DNA of 64,000 nucleotides from Pyrenula massariospora. Taxonomy: Eukaryota; Ascomycota; Eurotiomycetes; Pyrenulales; Pyrenulaceae. How positions within the stretch are numbered: the first letter of the stretch is position 1; each line of letters opens with the position of its first letter. The notes under the pieces are model-generated. The model worked only from the letters and a program-made list of their open reading frames with translations, ran no database searches and was not told the origin of the DNA. The DNA is taken from positions 1,798,001-1,862,000 of the forward strand of contig JAGFMI010000001.1 in assembly GCA_021030905.1 (NCBI GenBank), written 5' to 3'. A program made the position numbers and the translations under genes. This document shows positions 56,579 through 64,000 of the stretch, one piece after another.

Positions 56579-57625
56579 ATGGCTTCACTTGAAAGTAACA
56601 ACCTCCATGATTCGCGCTCCCCTGATCTTGGTCTCAGCCATCCTACTCCAAATGAACAAGTCACCATCTGGACCAACACGTCAGCTTCGTGGATGGACTC
56701 CCTCACACTTCCAGTCTATCTCAAGGAGTCGCTGTTTCTCACCAACGTTCCTCTGGCCAAAGATGGAGGGATGACTACCTGGATCCTTGTGGATAAAAAT
56801 CTTCCCTGGGAGCAAAGACGAATTCTATGTTCTTGTGAAAGTTTCCGAAAGCGGTCCTTGACCAGTGATGCCGACGGTAATGTTTCTGATAATATCGTCC
56901 ATGGCATTGCTAGTGTCTTCTGCCCTCTGGAACTTCGAGGTCACGGTTACCCGGTGCGTATGATGGAAGAATTGATCAAGAAACTTTCTACTTGGCAAAC
57001 AGACAACATTCGATGTGTGGGCAGCATACTCTACTCGGACATAGGAAAGAACTATTATGCGAAGCTAGGATGGCACCCTAACGTTACTAATTCCCATCTC
57101 GAGTTTAAGCCTCTTTCGATGCCTAAATCATCCTTAGCAAAAGAAATCCTAACTGAGGACCTCGAGGACCTTTGCGCCCGCGACGAAGTTCTAATCCGAA
57201 AGGCAATGGTAGTTCCCGCGAGAAGTACTGAAACACGCATAACAATTATTCCAGATCTCGACCATATGCACTGGCACCTAGCAAAAGAGCAATTTGCCTG
57301 CGAGCACCTCTTTAAATCAGTCCCTCAGGCAAAAGGAGCAATTGCAGGGTCCCCTGGGAAACAGATATGGGCAATTTGGACGCATCGGTACTACGGTCGC
57401 CACGACGCCGGAACGACAAATAATGTCCTGTACATACTACGGCTTGTCGTAGAGCGTGATGAGACGGCCACCCGTCTCCGTTCGGATGCGGAGAAGAAGC
57501 TCACAGGAGAGGAGTTGGGTGAGCAAGTGAGCTACCTGAAGGCTGTCTTATTGGCCGCCCAAGCTGAAGCTGCCGAATGGAAACTTGATGTCATTAAGCT
57601 GTGGGATCCGACTCCTTTGGTCTAA
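56579..57625 (+). CDS. LYC1: LYC1-like GNAT N-acetyltransferase, apparently truncated by an in-frame TAA
   Basis: From ATG 56579 (MASLESNNLHDSRSPDLGLS) the frame gives 348 aa to TAA 57623-57625; the frame upstream starts only with GTG. The N-terminal half is a GNAT fold with the acetyl-CoA-binding segment CPLELRGHGYPVRMMEELIK (~residues 121-140) and SDIGKNYYAKLGWHPNVTN. The C-terminal half includes HMHWHLAKEQFACEHLFKS and ends WKLDVIKLWDPTPLV. I relate it to yeast Lyc1, lysine N6-acetyltransferase of lysine catabolism. After the TAA the same frame continues for 48 codons with convincing coding text (IEYKVVEREEDSVTSGLWYT; LWMNNEHYAWV) to TGA 57770-57772, and such a tail is what I expect in orthologues. 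So the gene has a premature stop, or the stop is bypassed. Confidence 0.78.
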   Translation: MASLESNNLHDSRSPDLGLSHPTPNEQVTIWTNTSASWMDSLTLPVYLKESLFLTNVPLAKDGGMTTWILVDKNLPWEQRRILCSCESFRKRSLTSDADGNVSDNIVHGIASVFCPLELRGHGYPVRMMEELIKKLSTWQTDNIRCVGSILYSDIGKNYYAKLGWHPNVTNSHLEFKPLSMPKSSLAKEILTEDLEDLCARDEVLIRKAMVVPARSTETRITIIPDLDHMHWHLAKEQFACEHLFKSVPQAKGAIAGSPGKQIWAIWTHRYYGRHDAGTTNNVLYILRLVVERDETATRLRSDAEKKLTGEELGEQVSYLKAVLLAAQAEAAEWKLDVIKLWDPTPLV

Positions 57626-57772
57626 GACATGGTGGCAAAAAGCGGCATCGAATACAAAGTGGTGGAACGAGAAGAGGACAGTGTTACGAGTGGTCTATGG
57701 TACACACCAACGGGTCAACCGGGCGGACCAGCCCCGTTGTGGATGAACAACGAACATTATGCTTGGGTATGA
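57626..57772 (+). other. In-frame C-terminal extension downstream of the LYC1-like stop
   Basis: 48 sense codons in the same frame as the acetyltransferase, starting GAC ATG GTG and ending at TGA 57770-57772. The text (KVVEREEDSVTSGLWYTPTG, PLWMNNEHYAWV) is like the tail of LYC1-type proteins, whose last residues typically include an 'NEHYAW'-type ending. Restoring one base (TAA from CAA) would explain it; so would a sequencing error. Confidence 0.55.
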
Positions 57773-59169
57773 TTGCAATGACCGCCACGGTGCCATTGAT
57801 TGATGAAATACACCTGGTCGCACAACCAGACAGAAACGGCGCAAAGAAGAGTCATGAGTAGGTTCATCTTGTTTCCCTGAAGGTGCCGCTACGCTTTCAT
57901 TAGTGGGCCACGAGAGACTTCTAGCAAACCCCTCGCAGGATTACGTCTCCTTCAAGGATCTTGTGGCGAAAGCCGAAGTTGTTGCAATCCATTTCAGCTA
58001 GTACTTGTGACCTTAGAGTGACGTTTACCGGGATGATTCCACCTCACGAAAGGCCAAAGGCGGTTCATTGATGATCCAGTGGGGTGTGGAGTAGTGTAGA
58101 AAGGATGGGCAAAATACACACCAGAAACGACGGTTGAAGTAGTAGCTTCTTATGAAAAGAGAAAAAAAACGAATTCGAGGCTGTGTTGGAAATCCGACTA
58201 AGCTAAAACGATGAAGTTCAATGACTAGTAGACCATTTTAATAGCTCAACTGGCTGCGAGAAGATCTCATTGGATATCCAAAGGACGTCAGAACAGAACT
58301 TGGTCCAAACGCACGAGGATATCTGCTACATAGTCAGACCGAACATGATCCACTCAACTGAAGATGACTGTGTATTATACATAGGCCATATAGCGCACCA
58401 ATTCATCTGCCACTGATTGAACATACCCCAGATCATCCATCAATCCAACCTCGACACATACCCGCCCCAAATGCTTCCTTTCAAACACCAAAAGCTCACC
58501 AGCACCCTTTCACCAGAAGCAAAAGTCTACATGGGATTAGAGCCTGCCTCCGTCTTGCGTGAATTTGAACTCTCGACGGGGCACTTTCGTGATAATGAAG
58601 GTGGGAATAAGCAGCACAGCACGCTGTTTTGCGGCGAGGTTTGGGCGCCGTTCCTGCGCTATGTAGGAAGAGTGGTTGATACGTTCTGGAACGGTGGAAG
58701 GGATAGTCGGATCCGTACTGTACTTCGACGACGTTGGGGAAGGACAACAGCGGGATTGGGGGGAACAAGATAGATGGGAACTGAGCCCTTGAAGAAGTTA
58801 TAAAAGCAAGATTGGGGGTTAGAGTTTGGCCTTCGCCAGGCGCGGGAGGAGATAGAGATGTGATCTACGGCTACGATGGATTATGGCCATTCAAACCACT
58901 AAATAAGCACATGAAAGCATGGTATGGCGAGAATATCTGCAATAGTGGATATATAACCTCACAAAATGCGACCACGATGTTTGAGCCTCTAAAATATAAA
59001 CGTTTTCTCGATTTAGCAATGGCTTCCTGTCTTGTATTTTGATTTCTCCTGACCATGCTGAAGTGCTTGTGAGCCGCTCTCCCAGCTTTGTGCACCCTGC
59101 ACACCTATCTCGAGCATATCGCACTGGGAAGAATCAGTTCTGCACAACTTTTTGATTCTGACGGCGTTC
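57773..59169. other. Intergenic region with possible fragments
   Basis: Small coding-like scraps occur: plus-strand DYVSFKDLVAKAEVVAIH at about 57940-57998, and a minus-strand frame (58768-58496) with a GSDYPF motif reminiscent of amidohydrolases. Neither extends far enough to call. Confidence 0.3.
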
Positions 59170-59957
59170 CTAATCGACCATATCCCGCGTCCATTCATAG
59201 TCCATCGGATCTTCATAGAAGACCCCCCCAGCCCTTCTAATGGCATCGCAGCGCTCCTCCATAGAACGAGCATTTTGCACTAAGCCCCAGTTTATTTCGA
59301 CCTCGCCATAGTCATTTGATTGCCTCACCCAGACCCCACCGGTCTCTGGCCAGCAGTGAACAATCGGCCTTGGCGCCTTGCGAACCAAGTAGGTCTCCCT
59401 GTCACGGATCGGATCGTCTGGCTCGGCCCACCACTTATCCGGCATCTCTCTTTGCCGGAGGCTCCAGGCGTACTCCACATCATTTATTGTTTCAAAATGC
59501 TCGGCGCCAACCCTCCTTATTCGCACGCAGAACTCGTCTTCCTCGGTCTGGTTCCCGGTCCGCGGGACATCGTGAAGACGGTCAAGGCCGATGTAATCGA
59601 GCATGACGCTGTGAACGTTTTTCGCGACCAGGATTCCGCCCGAGCTGGGGAGGCAGGTCACGAGGTTGTGGCCGCGGGAGCTGAGGCCGTCGAGCTCTAA
59701 GCGGCGCACGGGGTGGCCGCTGTACACAAAGTCTCCGGCTTCGGTTCCGGGTTTTGCGAAGGGGCTGCTGGGGTAGCCTGGGAAATCCAACTGAAGGCCT
59801 GTGGGTTCTACGTATACAGGTCGGCCATCGCTGTTGTGTGAGCTCTGGAAAGTTGGTGTCAATTCCTGAGTGTAGGAGGGTTGGTGGTTGGTGGATGCCT
59901 TACTATCTGTAGTACCATGCAAGTGAGGATAAGGAGGAAGATGCCCCTGAAACCCAT
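59170..59957 (-). CDS. Small secreted protein of unknown function (two exons)
   Basis: The large open frame (to 59170) has no usable ATG at its 5' end. A separate ATG at 59957 opens a signal peptide, MGFRGIFLLILTCMVLQI, ending at a GTAAGG donor. Splicing 59903-59845 (59 nt, ...TTTCCAG) joins it in phase to SSHNSDGRPVYVEPTGLQLD; total 242 aa. A shorter 38-nt intron ending at 59866 is also in phase but unusually small. The mature protein is polar, with four Cys (in VTCLPSSG, EFCVRI, VHCWPE, RCDAIR) and many Asp/Arg/Trp (YAWSLRQREMPDKWWAEPDD). No transmembrane segment follows. I recognise no family; size, signal peptide and lack of known domain fit an effector-like or extracellular protein. Confidence 0.55.
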
Positions 59958-61114
59958 CGTTGGCTCGTAGGATGTCTTTCGATGTCTGGGTTTCGAGCAC
60001 GAGTCTTCTATGCCTCCAATATCAATTTGTTCGGCTGCGGATAGTTGCACGAGATCTTCTGCCGAAATTAGAGACCGAGTTGTATTGTCTTCTTTCTGAA
60101 AGCAATTTTAAACCGGCGTCAAAACTCCGATGTCTGTCTGACGAATGGCAGCTAGCCTGTTGGCTTTGTGATATAACACTATGCACTATTTCTCACGTCA
60201 AAGACGGCAGTGAGGTGTGTCGTATGATCTAATTTTGAATGCTGTTCAGAATACCGTGAATCGGTTTCGAAATTGAATATGTCAGAACTCTTGTTTGACA
60301 CTCTGGCCGAAGTAAGGTAGTTCCGAAGGTTTTCGCTACCATTACATCTTGTTGTCGGAAAGTGCCGAACACCGTACCATGGTTCATATCCTTTAGCGTC
60401 ATGACAGAAACTGGATAGCACGACGCCACGGGGATTTGGTATTCTGGCTACATTTTCCAGCATCCTTTTGAGCCATAGCACCGTCGAATGCCAACTGTGT
60501 TGCCGGAAATTGATGTTCTTCCTCTCCAATGCAATGTGTCCACTCATGTAGCTCCCGAAGAGTTCTATTGCAGACATCATGTCATCATACAGATCTCTTA
60601 ACAGAGAAAAGTTTTAGGGATCATTCTGAGCTACCCAGTAGCAGTATCGTTGTGGCGGCGCACTCTCCGTCTGTTTGTAACACGTAAGTATTACGTCCCA
60701 ATCCGCACACAAGCTATTTCCTTTCCCGTTCAGGAAATTGAGCCGCTCAAGCTCTAGCATGAGCTGTGGCTGGATTGGGGTGAGTTGAGGCTGAGCAGCT
60801 TGAGCACGGGCCGGAGTAGCATGAACATCCCCCTGCGCACGCTAGAGTGGGACCTGTTTCAGGCCCCTCAAGGCCCGGTTATTCTTTACCTGGACGCATG
60901 CTAACTCGGTTCTCCCAAGCCTGCTGCCTACATCATCAAACGTTCCCAGAAACTGTCCCGTCAGTCCTTGTGATCACTCCACTTCTCATCCACCCAGACG
61001 ACGATCGAGGGACTACAGAGCACAAAAATTCATCTGCCTGTATGGCATTCTGAAAGCTACAGAGCGAAAACACGCGATTCCCCACCAAAATTTCCACCCC
61101 CCAGCTTCAACCCT
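59958..61114. other. Intergenic region
   Basis: Holds the promoter of the secreted protein (minus) and a 133-codon minus frame (60580-60179) with no recognisable content. Nothing else is supported. Confidence 0.35.
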
Positions 61115-61979
61115 CTATATATCCCCCATTTCCAGGTCCTGTTGCCTGTTCCAGCATTCAATCGATTCGCAGACAGGTACATTACATTCTACACAGCCTC
61201 TTCTATACCGTTTACGGGGTTGGGGTGGTAAATTCCCGGATATCTCGCCAAGAGCCTTGCGCGCGTTGGAGAGCCGGCCATTTGGGAAACCACACTGCTT
61301 GCAGCTCCCCCGCGCGCGTATAGGTCCTCTCGAATGCATTGTACCTTTCCTGAACTTCATAGTGCGTGGTACGCCTTGCCGAATCATTCCGGTACCTCGC
61401 TGACGGAGATTGGCTTGGGGGTTGGTGAGAAGAGCCTGCGCAACCACCGTCTGGAAATCCCTGTGCGAATTTGGGAATACACGTCCACCGTCATCCCCCA
61501 TGCCCTGGAAAGAGGAAATAGGCGTTGATCATGCTGGAATCGAGTAGGAAGTAGAATAGAGGCCACCAAGTACGCTTGTGGGCGTGCTCAGGTGGCGAAT
61601 AATGAGACCGAACCTGGGATTGAATATCCGCGGAACCCATCCATTTGTTGTAGAGATAGACAATTAGTTAGAACCCAATCACATCCTCTTCGCCGTTATT
61701 AACGATCTGATTGGCTGGTACGTCCTTCCGACAGCTTGCTGGCCTGTACACAAGCTTCCTGTCATTGAAGTGGATAGTTATCATAAGAAGGACAAGCTTA
61801 TGGCCGACGACAAGCCATGATTCTACTCCATTATGATATTCGCGCCGGACCTTCCCCCAGTCTCTTTTCGGTCGGAATTCCCGAGTGTCTGGTACCTTCT
61901 CAAAGGCGTGGTGAGTGATATAGTAGGAGTACCGAAGGAGATCCGAACTAGGTCCGAATGGAGGCCGTAGGTAGCGGGA
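61115..61979 (-). pseudogene. piggyBac-type (DDE_Tnp_1_7-like) transposase relic
   Basis: Read on the minus strand, one frame runs from 61979 to 61491 with a single internal stop (TAA 61670-61668, one step from CAA). It gives DLLRYSYYITHHAFEKVPDT, then VESWLVVGHKLVLLMITIHF, LYNKWMGSADIQSQVRSHYS (counterpart of the YN-x-MGGVD-x-x-DQ block that carries a catalytic Asp) and RTWWPLFYFLLDSSMINAYF, the standard order for fungal piggyBac transposases. Near 61500 the frame shifts to another open frame (61501-61115) with DFQTVVAQALLTNP and the C-terminal zinc-ribbon: Cys-x2-Cys (SCKQCGFPN) and RRGCVECNVPVCESIECW. The 5' third is missing or unreadable beyond TAA 61982-61980. No terminal inverted repeats or TTAA flanks were established. 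Confidence 0.7.
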
Positions 61980-62250
61980 TTATAGTTAAGGATGTTTAGA
62001 TTACAGTGGATTTTCAAGTACTGGCATTGACAGAGTTGTTAAACGAATGTTTAGTTCTCTCTATGAGGTTGCCGGCATTCTCTTATCTGTGAGCAGGGCT
62101 CAGAGGGCTTGGCAGGCGATCCTGACAGAAACGGAAATTTGACTTAAAAAAAGATGAAAAAAAAAGGAGACAGTCCCGATGATACCGCAATATATTTCCG
62201 CTCCCGGCTGCTGCTCAACTTTTGCACTTCTCTCTTATTTATAGATAAAA
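61980..62250. other. Spacer between the transposase relic and the MFS gene
   Basis: May contain more of the decayed transposase 5' end, but its frames are not readable. An A-rich stretch (62144-62166) precedes the MFS gene. Confidence 0.35.
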
Positions 62251-64000
62251 ATGTTTGCCGCGTGTCGAAGGGGCCCCGGCGCCACTTATTTCTCGCAGCC
62301 ATCGCCCGCCGCCTGGACGACTGCTCAACATCACTTGGCCTCGACACTGAGCGACATAGGGCATACGACTGCCTCTTCCCCCACTGGTCCATCCGTACGG
62401 CCCAGCACGGGGAGCAGTAGCATCCGTCCCAGCACGGGGAACATTAGCATCCGTCCCAGCACTGCTCCCTACTCTACCCGGGAACTTGAGCCCATAGCAG
62501 CGACCGCCAGCGTCTCGAACGCTCCCACCAACGATGCTCCTAGCAAGAATGCCTTCAAGCCTACTAGGCAAGTTTGGGCGATTCTACTGTCTATCGCTGT
62601 GATGACCGTCTGCGGCACCGTTGAGAGCACCATCATCATCAATGCCCTGCCCACCATCGTCGCTGACCTGCACGGGGGACCCGCCTTTATCTGGATTCCC
62701 AACGCCTACTTCCTCTCCTCGGTCGCGGTGCTCCCGCTCTACGCGCAGATGAGCAACATCTTCGGTCGCCGCTACTTGCTCCTGATCGCCGTCGGGCTGT
62801 TCATTCTCGGATCCGGCCTCTGCGGCGCCTCCACGTCGATTGGCATGCTGATTGCTGCCCGCGCCATCCAGGGCCTTGGCGGCGGCGGCATTGATATGTT
62901 GTCGGAGACCATTATCATGGACCTCGTACCTCTGCGAGAGCGCTCCAAGTACATGTCCGTCGTGCTCGTAGGTGGTGTGCTCGGAGCTTCAATTGGGCCT
63001 TTCCTGGGAGGCGTCATCGTCGTCACGTTGGGCTGGCGCTGGATTTTCTATCTCAACCTTTGTCTTGCCGGAGGCAAGCCGCTACACCCATGCCATCACC
63101 GTTGCATACACGCTAACGAGTTCTTGCAGCGGCATTCATCATGTTCCTTATCTTCTTGAGAGTGAAGCAGCCACGCGACCGGGCCTTCGTCGCGCAGCTG
63201 AAGCGAATCGACTTCGGTGGAAACAGCATCTTCATTGCTTCGGTCGTTGCCGTACTCCTGGCATTGACCTGGGCAGGGCCGGTCTATCAATGGGGCAACT
63301 TTCGAATCATCGTACCACTTCTACTGGGATTCATGGGCTTCTTCGCTTTTACTGCGTTTGAGTGGACTCCTAAACTGGCCCCGGAGCCCTCTTTTCCCCG
63401 CGCATTGGTCTCAAACAGGACGTCGGCAGCAGCTCTCTCGATGGTTCTTCTTAGTAACATGTGCCTCATGTGGACTTTCTAGTACGTTCTTGGTGGATTT
63501 TCTCCGTATGGATTGTGCGACGATTTGTGCTAACTATATCTTCATGTAGCTTCTTGCCAATCTATTTCCAGTCGGTCCTTGCAAAATCAGCTCTTGGCTC
63601 CGGCATCTCCATTGTACCCATATCCGCCTGTGTCGTCCCGTTTGCCATCATCGGCGGAACGGTTTTGTCCAAATGGGGCCGATACAAACCTATCCACGTA
63701 GTCGCCTGGGGATTTCTCATCGTTGGGATCGGGCTCTTCTCTTTACTCGACCGGAACTCGACAACTGCGGAGTGGGCCTGCTTCGAGATTGTCAGCTCCG
63801 TGGGATCGGGGATATTGAGCGTGACTCTTCTTCCTGCCATCCAGGCTCCTCTCGATGAGAAACATGTGGCAACGGCGACGGGCATGTATGGCTTCGCGCG
63901 CGGCTTTGGCGCCATCTGGGGCGTTACGATTCCCAGCGCCATCTTTAACAACGAAGTGCACCGGTACAAAGACCTCATCAGGGACAAAAATATCCGTAAC
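62251..64000 (+). CDS. DHA2-type MFS transporter (14-TM drug/toxin efflux family), 3' end outside window
   Basis: Exons 62251-63073, 63130-63481 and 63550 to beyond the window end. Intron 1 (63074-63129) starts GCAAGC, a GC-AG intron, with branch GCTAAC; intron 2 (63482-63549) is GTACGT...TGTAG. The N-terminal ~105 residues are cytosolic Ser/Thr/Pro-rich with a three-unit nonapeptide repeat. TM1 is VWAILLSIAVMTVCGTVEST; DHA2 signatures include IWIPNAYFLSSVAVLPLYAQ, SNIFGRRYLLLIAVGLFILG and AARAIQGLGGGG. WRWIFYLNLCLAG leads across intron 1 to AAFIMFLIFLRVKQPRDRAF. Such proteins export drugs or secondary metabolites by H+ antiport; substrate unknown. At least ten hydrophobic segments are present before the cut. 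Confidence 0.9.
62392..62472 (+). repeat. 27-bp tandem repeat in the MFS N-terminus
   Basis: Three in-frame 27-bp units (62392-62418, 62419-62445, 62446-62472) encode nonapeptides of the form S-[VI]-R-P-S-T-[GA]-x-x. Units two and three share the first ~17 bases exactly. The repeat lies in the predicted cytosolic N-terminal extension. Confidence 0.85.

Noticed and set aside
57940-57998. Short plus-strand stretch DYVSFKDLVAKAEVVAIH, like part of a 2-hydroxyacid dehydrogenase
   Set aside because: Fewer than 20 residues with stops on both sides; too little to call a relic.
58496-58768. Minus-strand frame with GSDYPF, resembling an amidohydrolase motif
   Set aside because: The motif is isolated; the sequence on both sides does not follow the family and the frame starts at TTG.
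60179-60580. 133-codon minus-strand ORF with ATG
   Set aside because: No family resemblance or supporting signals; kept only as intergenic.

Overview
The window reads as nuclear DNA of a filamentous ascomycete (Pezizomycotina). Genes carry short GT-AG introns (about 45-100 nt, many with CTAAC/CTGAC-like branch points). Two genes encode HET (heterokaryon incompatibility) domain proteins, and single-copy fungal orthologues are present: Atg9, Coq9, Rpn3, Cct6, Spc34, Cmr1 and a Gbp2-type RNA-binding protein. The class within Pezizomycotina cannot be fixed from the sequence alone. All gene models were built by eye from reading frames, splice signals and family knowledge. Exon joins were checked for phase, but there is no transcript evidence.

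Layout. 0.8-2.2 kb: secreted GDSL/SGNH esterase (+), followed by 5.1 kb with no recognisable gene. 7.3-9.7 kb: ten-exon Gbp2/Hrb1-like triple-RRM protein (-) with 4-nt, 29-nt and 8-nt coding exons. 12.5-13.3 kb: COQ9 (+). 15.5-19.4 kb: CMR1 (-) and an Mtf2-like mitochondrial protein (+), divergent over 252 bp. 20.3-21.4 kb: decayed ankyrin-repeat gene (-). 22.4-23.75 kb: secreted, metallopeptidase-like gene (+). 24.6-32.3 kb: ATG9 (-) and a BUD2-like RasGAP (+), divergent. 33.0-37.6 kb: an MFS transporter (+) converging on a Baeyer-Villiger-type flavin monooxygenase (-). 39.6-42.1 kb: CorA-like transporter (+). 43.3-48.9 kb: two HET genes (-) flanking a damaged Cys/Trp-rich orphan ORF. 50.2-55.8 kb: SPC34 (-), RPN3 (+), CCT6 (-). 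56.6-57.8 kb: LYC1-like acetyltransferase (+) with an in-frame stop before its tail. 59.2-60.0 kb: small secreted protein (-) revealed only by splicing. 61.1-62.0 kb: piggyBac-type transposase relic (-). 62.25 kb to the end: DHA2-type MFS transporter (+), cut by the window edge.

Most genes are housekeeping and share no pathway. The accessory part is the HET cluster, the two relics, the two efflux-type transporters, the monooxygenase and the secreted proteins. I recognised no tRNA, rRNA, CRISPR array or intact mobile element.

The observations I rate highest are the RNP1-encoding microexon with a compensating tandem acceptor, the two relics hidden from ordinary ORF calling, and the LYC1 stop. 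Several in-frame stops (ankyrin relic, orphan ORF, LYC1, transposase relic) are one C-to-T step from glutamine codons. That would fit a RIP-like process, but this is inference.
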